Positions 34,801 through 42,568 of a stretch of DNA of 64,000 nt are shown one piece after another. The stretch spans positions 620,001-684,000 of the forward strand of contig NZ_JFFR01000002.1 in assembly GCF_000695685.1 (NCBI RefSeq). Direction: 5' to 3'. This stretch comes from Vibrio fortis (GTDB taxonomy: Bacteria; Pseudomonadota; Gammaproteobacteria; Enterobacterales; Vibrionaceae). The notes under the pieces are model-generated. The model was not told where the DNA came from. It did no database searches and saw nothing but the letters and a program-made list of their open reading frames with translations. The translations under genes and the position numbers were made by a program. Every line of letters starts with the position of its first letter. The first letter of the stretch is position 1.

Positions 34801-35940
34801 CTATTTTACAGACCATTGCGATAATGAACGCTTAAAGTCTGAATAATCGAATTCGTTTAGCTTCTGTACTTCGCCACCTGAGCGCTCACAGTAGACAGAA
34901 GGCATACGTAAACCGTTAAACCAGTTTAGCTTCACCATTGTGTACCCAGCACTGTCTAAAATGTGCAGACGCTGACCAATCTCTAGTGGCTCATCAAAGC
35001 TTGCTTCACAGAACTGATCGCCCGCAAGACAAGAACAAGAGCCAATTACGTAGTCATGCTTGCCACTCTCTGACGCTTCCAAGATAGATGCCGGCTCGTC
35101 ATAGATAAGCGTATCTAAGCGATGTGCCTCTGTCGCAGAATCAACGATTGCGGTTTTCTTTACGTTTTCTACGATATCAACCACAGTCACTACAAGATCT
35201 GTAGTCTTAGTGATGATCGCTTCACCGGGTTCAAGGTACATTTGAACGCCGTGCTTCTCAGAAAATGCTTTTAGTGCAGCACCTAGCTTTTTAATGTCAT
35301 AACCTGGCCACGTAAAGAAGACACCGCCGCCCATGCTCACCCAGTCCAGCTTATCAAGGTATTCACCGAACTGTTCTGAGATTGAATCTAGCAAGCCAAT
35401 AAACGCATCCACATCTTTGTTCTCGCAGTTCATGTGGAACATTACACCATCGATGTCATTAAAGATTTCTGGTTTGATGTGGTCTGCTTGCACGCCTAGA
35501 CGAGAGAACTCACGAGCAGGGTTTGCTAAATCTTGACCTGCATAACTAACGCCAGGGTTTAGGCGAAGACCAATAGACGCCTTACCTTCAACAATATGTC
35601 GGTAAGCCGCAAGCTGGCTTTGCGAGTTGAAGATCATCTTGTCACAGATGTCTGCTACTTCACGTACATCATCTTCGCTGTAGCCCACACTGTATGCATG
35701 TGTTTCACCACCGAAGGTCTCATGACCTAGCTTTACTTCAAACGGGCCAGAACTTGTCGTGCCATCTAGGTAAGGCTTAATGATGTCAAATACGCCCCAC
35801 GTAGAGAAGCATTTCAAGGCCAACACAAGCTTAACGCCAGACAACTCTTTAAGCTGTTTTGCTTTCTCTAGATTCTCAATCAACTTATCTTCGTTGATCA
35901 TAAAGTATGGGGTTTTAAGTTCTTCTTTCTTAAATGTCAT
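34801..35940 (-). CDS. nspC: Carboxynorspermidine decarboxylase
   Basis: PLP enzyme that decarboxylates carboxynorspermidine to norspermidine, the last step of the vibrio pathway. 379 residues of the alanine-racemase-fold decarboxylase family. The PLP lysine is Lys43 in [10 protein letters not shown]. Other signatures: [16 protein letters not shown] and CLAGDQFC. Norspermidine is a biofilm signal in Vibrio cholerae. Third gene of the operon, 198 bases after the dehydrogenase, with a strong inverted repeat in the gap. Confidence 0.93.
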   Translation of the reverse strand: MTFKKEELKTPYFMINEDKLIENLEKAKQLKELSGVKLVLALKCFSTWGVFDIIKPYLDGTTSSGPFEVKLGHETFGGETHAYSVGYSEDDVREVADICDKMIFNSQSQLAAYRHIVEGKASIGLRLNPGVSYAGQDLANPAREFSRLGVQADHIKPEIFNDIDGVMFHMNCENKDVDAFIGLLDSISEQFGEYLDKLDWVSMGGGVFFTWPGYDIKKLGAALKAFSEKHGVQMYLEPGEAIITKTTDLVVTVVDIVENVKKTAIVDSATEAHRLDTLIYDEPASILEASESGKHDYVIGSCSCLAGDQFCEASFDEPLEIGQRLHILDSAGYTMVKLNWFNGLRMPSVYCERSGGEVQKLNEFDYSDFKRSLSQWSVK

Positions 35941-35999
35941 TTTCTATACGCGCTCAAGCAGCATCTAAAGATGGAAAGGTAAATTAAACATTTGGTGTG

Positions 36000-36054
36000 A
36001 TTTATTTTGATTTTGTCCTGTTCGAACGTAGTGAGTTACAAAATCAAAATAAAT
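36000..36054. repeat. 17-bp perfect inverted repeat between the dehydrogenase gene and nspC
   Basis: ATTTATTTTGATTTTGT (36000-36016) and its exact complement ACAAAATCAAAATAAAT (36038-36054) flank a 21-base loop. It is AT-rich and has no T-run after it on either strand. It could be a stem-loop in the operon mRNA or an operator. A shorter terminator-like stem (about 36082-36115) lies further upstream on the minus strand. Confidence 0.7.
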
Positions 36055-36138
36055 GATACCAAAGCTTTAAGGAAACCATCATCGAAAAGGGAACAATCCA
36101 TGTCCCCTTTAATTAGCAATCAAAACAAGAAACGGTTC

Positions 36139-37392
36139 TTATTTTTTCAACTCATGAATCACAGGAAGACCTTGGCCTGCTTCAAGCTCTTGAACATGCC
36201 AATCTAGACCGATACCCGGCATAGTTTCTAGGAACGGGTCTGGGTTTAGCTGTTCCATGTTGAACACACCTTTGTCTGCCCACTCACCACGGAAGAACTG
36301 AAGTGCAGCTGTGATTGCTGGTACACCAGTTGTGTAAGAGATCGCTTGGTGCTCTACATCTTCGTATGCCACTTCGTGGTCTGCGTTGTTATAGATGAAC
36401 ACGCTGCGCTCTTTGCCGTCTTTCTTACCTTGTACCCATGTACCGATGCACGTTAGACCTGTGTAGCCCGGTGCAAGTGATGTAGGATCTGGTAGCAATG
36501 CTTTAAGAACGTGCAGAGGCTGAACCACTGTACCATCGTGCAGTGTTAGCGGATCTGGGCTCAGTAGGCCGATATCACGCATGCAGTTGAAGTAGTTTAG
36601 GTACTTGTCGCCAAAGCCCATCCAGAACTCAATGCGTTTTGCAGGGATGAACTCTTTCATTGAACGAACTTCATCGTGCGCCATTGAGTATACTTTGTGA
36701 GATCCACAGTTCGGGAAATCAAACTCTAGCATACGTGAGTGACATGGAACCTGTTTCCACTCTTCGTTTTCCCAGTAGAAAGAATCGCCTTGGATCTCAA
36801 GCATGTTTGTCTCTGGATCGAAGTTAGTTGCAAACTTCTTACCGTGGTCGCCAGCGTTAACGTCCATGACATCGATAGTGTCGATCTCATCGAACAGGTG
36901 CTTAACCGCGTAAGCAGCAAATACTGAAACCACACCTGGATCGAAACCTGCACCAAGAATACCTGTGATGCCCGCTTCTGCGAACTTCTCACGGTAACCC
37001 CACTGCCAATCGTAAGCTTGAGGAACTTGCTGACCTTCAGAACATAGGTCAACCGCTACTGACGTATCTAGGTAAGATACTTTTGCTTGGTAACACGCTT
37101 CCATGATCGCCATGTTTACCCATGGAGGACCTGCGTTGATCACTAGATCAGGCTGAACTTCTTTGATTAGAGCAACAAGTGCATCAACGTCATCTGCGTT
37201 TACAGCGCGTGCTTCTAGTTTCTTAGTTGAATCTTTAAGGTTGTTTTTACCTTTGATCGATTCGATGATCTTTTCACACTTCGCGATAGTACGAGATGCG
37301 ATAGTAATGTCACCCAGAACGTCGTTGTTTTGTGCCGCTTTATGTGCAACAACCCAACCTACGCCACCTGCACCAATTTGTAGAATTGCCAT
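36139..37392 (-). CDS. Carboxynorspermidine dehydrogenase/synthase
   Basis: NADPH-dependent enzyme that condenses 1,3-diaminopropane and aspartate semialdehyde to carboxynorspermidine. 417 residues of the saccharopine dehydrogenase-like family. N-terminal nucleotide-binding loop MAILQIGAGGVGWVVAH; further conserved NAGPPWVNMAIMEAC and GAGFDPGVVSVFAAYA. It lies eight bases after the aminotransferase/decarboxylase gene and before nspC. In Vibrio the activity is called CANSDH; I give no symbol because naming varies. Confidence 0.92.
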   Translation of the reverse strand: MAILQIGAGGVGWVVAHKAAQNNDVLGDITIASRTIAKCEKIIESIKGKNNLKDSTKKLEARAVNADDVDALVALIKEVQPDLVINAGPPWVNMAIMEACYQAKVSYLDTSVAVDLCSEGQQVPQAYDWQWGYREKFAEAGITGILGAGFDPGVVSVFAAYAVKHLFDEIDTIDVMDVNAGDHGKKFATNFDPETNMLEIQGDSFYWENEEWKQVPCHSRMLEFDFPNCGSHKVYSMAHDEVRSMKEFIPAKRIEFWMGFGDKYLNYFNCMRDIGLLSPDPLTLHDGTVVQPLHVLKALLPDPTSLAPGYTGLTCIGTWVQGKKDGKERSVFIYNNADHEVAYEDVEHQAISYTTGVPAITAALQFFRGEWADKGVFNMEQLNPDPFLETMPGIGLDWHVQELEAGQGLPVIHELKK

Positions 37393-37400
37393 AATATTTA

Positions 37401-40298
37401 TTACCCTTGTTGTTCTGCTAGCTCAGCCGCTAGATTATGAATTTTTGTAATTAGAGATTCGAAGTCTGCCATGTCTAAGCATGGATTTAGGATGGTGAAC
37501 TTCAACGCGCTCTTGCCATCGACCATAGTTTCACCCAGTACCGCGACTCCACGAGTCAGAGCCTCTAATCTTAATGTTTGGTTAAAGGTGTCTAAGTCCG
37601 TTACGTCGCTATTAACCGCTCTAAACAGCACTGTCGATAATGCAGGTTCGGCTAATAGCTCAAAACCTTCACGGTTTTGAATTAGATCGGAAACCTGAAG
37701 TGTTTGCGCCAACAGGTGATCATACATCTCACCCAGTTGTGCCTGCCCCACGCTCTGCATCGTCATAAAGACTTTGAGCGCATCAAAACGCTTGGTCGTT
37801 GCAATCGACTTATCAACCAAATTAGGCAGTTCATCGTGCTCACGGTTCAAATAGTCAGCATGATGCAGTAAGAACTGGAAGTTTTGCTTATCTTTCAGCA
37901 ACAGCGCGCCACAGCTGATCGTTTGATAGAACAGCTTATGGAAATCCACACTGACAGAATCCGCTTTCTCAATACCTTTGAGGCGAGATTTGTGGCTGCT
38001 GAGGATCAAGGCGCCACCGTAAGCACTGTCGACATGGAACCACAGCTCTTGTTGCTGAGCGATCTGCGCAATCGACTCTAAGTCATCAATCGCACCGTGA
38101 TCGGTTGTACCTGCCGTGCCTACGACTGCGAATGGAATCAGGCCATCGTCTTTTAGCTCTTTAATCGCTTTCTCTAACAATTCGGTTTTAATGGTACCGT
38201 TACTGTTAGTATCAACACAGCGCACCGAACTTTCGCCCAAGCCTAACAAAGAAGCCGATTTTTGGACTGTAAAGTGAGACTTTTTAGAGCAAAGGATACG
38301 TAATTTTTGTGCGTACTCTGGGAGACCGAGTTTTTGAATCGAGTGGTTATCGATTTTGTTCGCGATCCAGTCGCGTGCAAGTAGCAGCCCCATTAAATTA
38401 CTTTGGGTACCGCCGCTTGTGAAAATGCCATCGCTATTTTCGCCCAGTTCGTACTTGCCACACATCCAATCAATCACTTTCTGCTCAACATAAGTTGCCG
38501 CAGATGCCTGATCCCAGGAGTCCATTGACTGATTAAGTGCCGCAATCATAGACTCAGCAGCGACAGATGCCATCAATGGCGGTGTATGCAGGTGTGCAAT
38601 ACAGTCAGGGTGTTGAACAAAGATAGAGTTCTTGGCAACCAAGTCAGCCGTATCTTCTACCACATCAACCAGTGAACCTTGAACGTTATCAAGATCGACT
38701 TCGTTAATTGCGGCTTCTAGTAACTTAGGCTCGAGACCTGAATATGGGGCATCCACTTGTTCGAACACCGACTTCATTGCTTGAGTGGTTTGATTAAGAA
38801 CCTTTTCAAATTCGTCGCTGCCACCTACACCTGTATGAATGAAGTGTTTTTTCCATTCACCGTTTGCACTGCCAGATTCAACATGGCTACCACCTGCTGC
38901 AAGAATCGCGTCTTCCATCACGCGAAGGGCAAAATCAATCTGTTCGAAACTGATGATCATTGGAGGAAGGAAGCGAATAACAGAGCCTTCACGTCCACCT
39001 TTTTCAACCATCAAGCCGCGCTCAAGTGCTGCACGCTGGATTTTAAGAGTCAGCTCGCCGTCAGCAACTGGCTCACCAAAACTGTTCTTTTCACCGTTAG
39101 GGTTTTGAATCTCAACACCTAACATCAAGCCTTTACCACGAACTTCAGCGATACAGTCAACACGCTGCTGTAGCTTTTCTAAACCGTGGCGAAGATATTG
39201 ACCCGCAATATTAGCGTGCTCAACAAGGTTATCTCGCTCAATAATCTCTAATGCTTTCGCACCCGACACCATTGCCAGTTGGTTGCCGCGGAAAGTGCCG
39301 GTATGTTCACCCGCTTTCCAAGTATCAATGCTCTTATCGAAAACCAACAGTGACATTGGTAGGCCGCCGCCTATCGCTTTCGATAGACATAGGATGTCGG
39401 GATTAATACCGGACTCTTCAAATGCGAAGCGATGACCTGTTTTGCCCACACCACACTGGATTTCATCAAAAATCAGTAGGATACCGTGCTCATCACAGAT
39501 GCGTCTTAAACCACGTAACCAAGAAGCAGGCGCTGGAATTACACCACCTTCACCTTGTACTGGCTCAACGATCATCGCGGCAGGTTTCATGATACCCGCT
39601 TCGTCATCCGCAAGTAGACGTTCGATGTATCGAAGACTTGCCTGAGCACCTTGCTCACCACCAAGACCGAATGGGCAACGAAGGTTGTATGGGAATGGCA
39701 TAAAGTGCACATCAGACATCAAGCCGCTACGACGCGCTTTCGTGCCCAAGTTACCCATCATGCCCATAGTACCGTTGGTCATCCCGTGGTACGCGCCACG
39801 GAAAGCAAACATAGTGTTACGACCAGTAGTCTGTTTCGCCAACTTGATCGCAGCTTCAACCGCATCAGCACCAGATGGGCCACAGAATTGAATCACTGAA
39901 TTTTCAGCAAAGTCTTGTGGTAAGAACCCTTTAACACGATTGATAAAAGTTTCTTTCGCTTGAGTTGTGATATCTAAGGTTTGATACGGTAGACCTGAAT
40001 CCAACTGAGCTTTTAATGCTTGGTTAATCTCTGGGTGGTTATAACCCAGTGCTAACGTCCCTGCACCGGCAAGGCAGTCTAGGAAAATTTGTCCACGGGT
40101 ATCTTCAACCAGAGCACCATATGCGCGTTTTATTGCAATCGGTAGACGTCTTGGGTAAGAACGAACTGCCGATTCGTTTTGCTCTTGTTCAAGCAAAATA
40201 GCGTCTGGAGTAAGATCATAAGTGCCTTCAACAACTGGAACTGAAGTTGAAAACGAGTGTGCGATAGTATTTGTATCGACTTCAAAGGCGGTAGTCAT
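37401..40298 (-). CDS. Fused diaminobutyrate aminotransferase / diaminobutyrate decarboxylase
   Basis: Makes 1,3-diaminopropane from aspartate semialdehyde in two steps. About 965 residues. Residues 1-460 are a class III aminotransferase (GPSGADAVEAAIKLAK, IFDEIQCGVGKTG, PLP Lys in LSKAIGGGLPM). The rest is a group II decarboxylase (FTSGGTQSN, HVDSAYGGA, PLP Lys in VDFHKLFYQ). The fused form is a vibrio trait. The start is uncertain: ATG 40298 has AAGGGA six bases upstream, and an in-frame ATG at 40322 has GGAGG four bases upstream. Heads the norspermidine operon. Confidence 0.93.
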   Translation of the reverse strand: MTTAFEVDTNTIAHSFSTSVPVVEGTYDLTPDAILLEQEQNESAVRSYPRRLPIAIKRAYGALVEDTRGQIFLDCLAGAGTLALGYNHPEINQALKAQLDSGLPYQTLDITTQAKETFINRVKGFLPQDFAENSVIQFCGPSGADAVEAAIKLAKQTTGRNTMFAFRGAYHGMTNGTMGMMGNLGTKARRSGLMSDVHFMPFPYNLRCPFGLGGEQGAQASLRYIERLLADDEAGIMKPAAMIVEPVQGEGGVIPAPASWLRGLRRICDEHGILLIFDEIQCGVGKTGHRFAFEESGINPDILCLSKAIGGGLPMSLLVFDKSIDTWKAGEHTGTFRGNQLAMVSGAKALEIIERDNLVEHANIAGQYLRHGLEKLQQRVDCIAEVRGKGLMLGVEIQNPNGEKNSFGEPVADGELTLKIQRAALERGLMVEKGGREGSVIRFLPPMIISFEQIDFALRVMEDAILAAGGSHVESGSANGEWKKHFIHTGVGGSDEFEKVLNQTTQAMKSVFEQVDAPYSGLEPKLLEAAINEVDLDNVQGSLVDVVEDTADLVAKNSIFVQHPDCIAHLHTPPLMASVAAESMIAALNQSMDSWDQASAATYVEQKVIDWMCGKYELGENSDGIFTSGGTQSNLMGLLLARDWIANKIDNHSIQKLGLPEYAQKLRILCSKKSHFTVQKSASLLGLGESSVRCVDTNSNGTIKTELLEKAIKELKDDGLIPFAVVGTAGTTDHGAIDDLESIAQIAQQQELWFHVDSAYGGALILSSHKSRLKGIEKADSVSVDFHKLFYQTISCGALLLKDKQNFQFLLHHADYLNREHDELPNLVDKSIATTKRFDALKVFMTMQSVGQAQLGEMYDHLLAQTLQVSDLIQNREGFELLAEPALSTVLFRAVNSDVTDLDTFNQTLRLEALTRGVAVLGETMVDGKSALKFTILNPCLDMADFESLITKIHNLAAELAEQQG

Positions 40299-40382
40299 AA
40301 AAAATCCCTTGAATGTATTCATACTCCCTCCTAACAGCACATTGCTAGAAGTGAGGTATAGCTGTACGCCCGCGTAAGTCAA

Positions 40383-40760
40383 ATGACAAACACGACAAAG
40401 CGCCGTCTAACGACAGCAAAATTTACTTAGCGTAAAATCAAGGTTCAGTAATGCTACTGTTTTGAAGGATCGGGCAAAGGTGAAGTACCGGCCCAATTGG
40501 ATGTGAAAAGCTGATTCGCAGTGTTGTGTTAAGTGAGTTCAATGTTGGGTTTCCCATTAACATGGCATCAAGCGCCATAAGTATCCCGTCTATCAGTTAA
40601 AGAACTAACTGATACCTACCCTACGCAGTGTCACAATCAGCCTGAATGGTCACTGCGCGTATCCCCCAGAAGCAATCGTTGTCCATTCCGAGATTGGGCG
40701 GGAAGGTAACATAGTTTTTAACACACTATCAATAGTTTTTAATATTGGGTGTATAAATAC
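40383..40760 (-). ncRNA. Candidate structured leader RNA of the norspermidine operon
   Basis: About 380 bases without an ORF before the operon. Read on the minus strand, four separate stems lie in series: CGCAGTG/CACTGCG (40651-40657 with 40624-40630), a 9-bp TATCAGTTA/TAACTGATA (40591-40614), ATGGC/GCCAT (40562-40578) and TGGG-AAA-CCCA (40546-40556). The closeness of perfect stems over about 110 bases suggests a folded RNA. I do not recognise a known riboswitch: the lysine and guanidine class motifs are not evident. Function is inferred from position. Confidence 0.4.
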
Positions 40761-40792
40761 GAGGGATGGGTAAACTCGTCGCGAAACGGAAT

Positions 40793-40895
40793 AGATCCCC
40801 GGCTCGTTCGTTCCTCACGCCCGAGGATGACGAAAAAATAACTCCTAATCAGCCGTGTCATTCTCTAGAGCGAGGGGCGAGTTCATAGGGAATCT
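40793..40895. repeat. Palindromic intergenic repeat, copy 1
   Basis: About 103 bp. It starts AGATCCCCGGCTCGTTCG and ends with GGGCGAGTTCATAGGGAATCT, so the ends form an imperfect inverted repeat. A second copy in the same orientation lies 70 bases on. Of the short non-coding palindromic type scattered in vibrio genomes, possibly a MITE remnant. Confidence 0.72.
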
Positions 40896-40964
40896 CATAG
40901 AGCCTAAGACTGCATATTATGTTAAAGGACTAACCAGAAAGGACGTAACGAGTGATTAGACAGA

Positions 40965-41063
40965 AGATCCCCGACTCGTTCGTTCCTCACGACCGAGGAT
41001 GACGAAGATAACTCCCAGTCAACCGTCATTCCCTAGAGCGAGGAACGAGTTCATAGGGAATCT
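40965..41063. repeat. Palindromic intergenic repeat, copy 2
   Basis: About 99 bp, very similar to copy 1 (AGATCCCCGACTCGTTCG at the left, GAACGAGTTCATAGGGAATCT at the right). Inside each copy GATGACG and its counterpart CGTCATT lie near the arms. Direct orientation relative to copy 1. Confidence 0.75.
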
Positions 41064-41099
41064 CAAACAGCGCGTGAATTTTTCAAACATCGGAATACA

Positions 41100-41131
41100 A
41101 AAAAGCTCACCGTTTCCGGTGAGCCTTTCTT
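41100..41131 (-). terminator. Terminator, downstream copy
   Basis: On the minus strand GGCTCACC-GGAAAC-GGTGAGC is followed by TTTTTTG. It is a near copy of the terminator at 41215-41243 and follows a decayed tRNA-like segment. Confidence 0.78.
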
Positions 41132-41136
41132 AATTT

Positions 41137-41205
41137 GGAGCGTCGCGGCCGGCTAGCACACGGGGTCAACTCGTGACCTAATGGCTCAAATAGCTTTGCC
41201 ATGTT
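41137..41205 (-). pseudogene. Degenerate tRNA-Gly-like remnant
   Basis: Follows the terminator at 41100-41131 in the same way as the intact tRNA-Gly follows its own terminator. It shares TTTGGAGCG and ACTCGTGACCT with the intact gene but the stems, anticodon arm and 5' half do not fold. It appears to be a decayed tandem duplicate of the tRNA-Gly plus terminator unit. Alignment by eye only. Confidence 0.45.
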
Positions 41206-41214
41206 CCAGATGCA

Positions 41215-41243
41215 AAAAAGCTCATCGTTTCCGATGAGCTTTT
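41215..41243 (-). terminator. Terminator of the tRNA operon
   Basis: On the minus strand AGCTCATCG-GAAA-CGATGAGCT followed by TTTTTTG, eight or so bases after the last tRNA-Gly. Confidence 0.87.
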
Positions 41244-41250
41244 TTTGATT

Positions 41251-41326
41251 TGGAGCGACACACGAGGTTCGAACTCGTGACCTCAACCTTGGCAAGGTTG
41301 CGCTCTACCAGCTGAGCTAGTGTCGC
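41251..41326 (-). tRNA. tRNA-Gly (GCC), copy 2
   Basis: Complete 76-base cloverleaf with encoded CCA. Acceptor GCGACAC pairs with GTGTCGC; anticodon GCC sits in CTTGCCAAG. Last intact gene of the tRNA cluster. It appears identical to the copy at 41521-41596. Confidence 0.96.
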
Positions 41327-41356
41327 ATTTGCTAAACTAAGTTTAGACTTTATAGA

Positions 41357-41443
41357 TGGTGCCCCGGGCCGGACTTGAACCGGCACAGCGCGAACGCCGA
41401 GGGATTTTAAATCCCTTGTGTCTACCAATTCCACCACCAGGGC
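41357..41443 (-). tRNA. tRNA-Leu (UAA)
   Basis: 87-base class II tRNA with long variable arm (CGGCGTTCGCGCTG) and encoded CCA. Anticodon UAA in the loop TTTAAAA. Matches the E. coli leuZ position in the glyW-cysT-leuZ cluster after pgsA. Confidence 0.96.
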
Positions 41444-41520
41444 ACGCAATTCTTTATTGCGATGCCGTTACGATTCGTAAACACCATCTTAATGTCGATG
41501 CCAATCAACATTACAAAATC

Positions 41521-41596
41521 TGGAGCGACACACGAGGTTCGAACTCGTGACCTCAACCTTGGCAAGGTTGCGCTCTACCAGCTGAGCTAGTGTCGC
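41521..41596 (-). tRNA. tRNA-Gly (GCC), copy 1
   Basis: 76-base cloverleaf with encoded CCA, anticodon GCC. Second gene of the cluster after tRNA-Cys. Confidence 0.96.
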
Positions 41597-41621
41597 ATAG
41601 TATTCAAACTCAAGGTTTGAA

Positions 41622-41695
41622 TGGAGGCGCCTCCCGGAGTCGAACCGAGGTCCACGGATTTGCAATCCGCTGCATAGCCACTCTGCCAAGGCGCC
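41622..41695 (-). tRNA. tRNA-Cys (GCA)
   Basis: 74-base cloverleaf, acceptor GGCGCCT with AGGCGCC and encoded CCA; anticodon GCA in the loop TTGCAAA. First gene of the four-tRNA operon. Confidence 0.96.
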
Positions 41696-41746
41696 TTAGT
41701 AACTCCAATCAAATCGCTCAATGCCATCCTCTTGGGTACGGGATGC

Positions 41747-41774
41747 ATTCTACGGAATCACACGATTGAGTCAA
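41747..41774 (-). promoter_or_regulatory. Promoter of the tRNA operon
   Basis: On the minus strand TTGACT, 16-base spacer, TAGAAT, then a GC-rich discriminator (GCATCCCG). This is the pattern of a strong, stringently controlled stable-RNA promoter. It lies about 50 bases before tRNA-Cys. Confidence 0.8.
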
Positions 41775-41933
41775 CACTATTTTTGTATTTTTAATTCGTT
41801 TGAATAGTATTTATACGAAAAGGGCTAAATAGCTAACTTAATGTACAAAAAGGTCGCTGGAATAGGCGATTAAAGTTGATCACCATCACACTGTTACGTC
41901 ATATGATTACGTCGATGGTGAAATTCAAAGATC

Positions 41934-41961
41934 AAAAAAGCGAGCCTAAGCTCGCTTTTCT
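41934..41961 (-). terminator. Terminator of uvrY-uvrC-pgsA
   Basis: 7-bp stem AGCGAGC / GCTCGCT with loop CTAA (41939-41956). On the minus strand the T-run TTTTTTG follows. It ends the operon before the tRNA promoter. Confidence 0.87.
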
Positions 41962-41964
41962 CAA

Positions 41965-42522
41965 TTAATGATGTTGTTCATCCAACAAATCATCTTTGGC
42001 TGCCATTAAGTATTGAGCCATTGACCAGTATGTCAGGATAGTTGCGATATAAAGCGCGGCGTAACCGACCCAGATCATCCAGTCGTCATAGCGCCAAATC
42101 AGAACCCATAAGGCAAACATCTGAGATACAGTTTTAACCTTGCCTACCCAAGAAACCGCAACACTTGCGCGCTTACCAATTTCTGCCATCCACTCTCGAA
42201 GTGCTGAAATAATAATTTCACGTGCAATCATAGTTACTGCTGGAATCGTCACCCAAATTGAGTGGTAGTGTTCAGTAATCAGAATCAGAGCCGTTGCTAC
42301 GAGAACTTTATCGGCAACAGGGTCGATAAAGGCACCAAAACGAGAAGTTTGGCCTAGCTTACGCGCTAGCATGCCATCGAGCCAGTCAGTAAATCCGGCC
42401 ACCCAAAAAACCATCGCAGCTGCAAAAGGAGCCCATTGATAAGGTAGGTAGAAAACGATAACGAATACTGGGATTAAGAAAAGTCTCAGTAGGGACAAAA
42501 TGTTGGGTATATTCAAACGCAT
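41965..42522 (-). CDS. pgsA: CDP-diacylglycerol-glycerol-3-phosphate 3-phosphatidyltransferase
   Basis: Makes phosphatidylglycerol-phosphate, the committed step to PG and cardiolipin. 185 residues, several membrane helices, and the CDP-alcohol phosphotransferase motif [15 protein letters not shown]...FIDPVADK with Asp46, Asp49, Asp67 and Asp71. Follows uvrC as in E. coli and precedes the tRNA cluster. Confidence 0.95.
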   Translation of the reverse strand: MRLNIPNILSLLRLFLIPVFVIVFYLPYQWAPFAAAMVFWVAGFTDWLDGMLARKLGQTSRFGAFIDPVADKVLVATALILITEHYHSIWVTIPAVTMIAREIIISALREWMAEIGKRASVAVSWVGKVKTVSQMFALWVLIWRYDDWMIWVGYAALYIATILTYWSMAQYLMAAKDDLLDEQHH

Positions 42523-42568
42523 ATTATTAGGCTCTTATCCATTGCGCGTTTATGGTGCGGGATTTTTA

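Noticed and set aside
40383..40760. Known lysine, guanidine or cobalamin riboswitch before the norspermidine operon
   Set aside because: I searched by eye for their conserved loops and boxes and found none; the element is left as an unassigned structured leader.
40793..41063. CRISPR-like array
   Set aside because: Only two long palindromic units with no regular short repeats or spacers and no cas genes.
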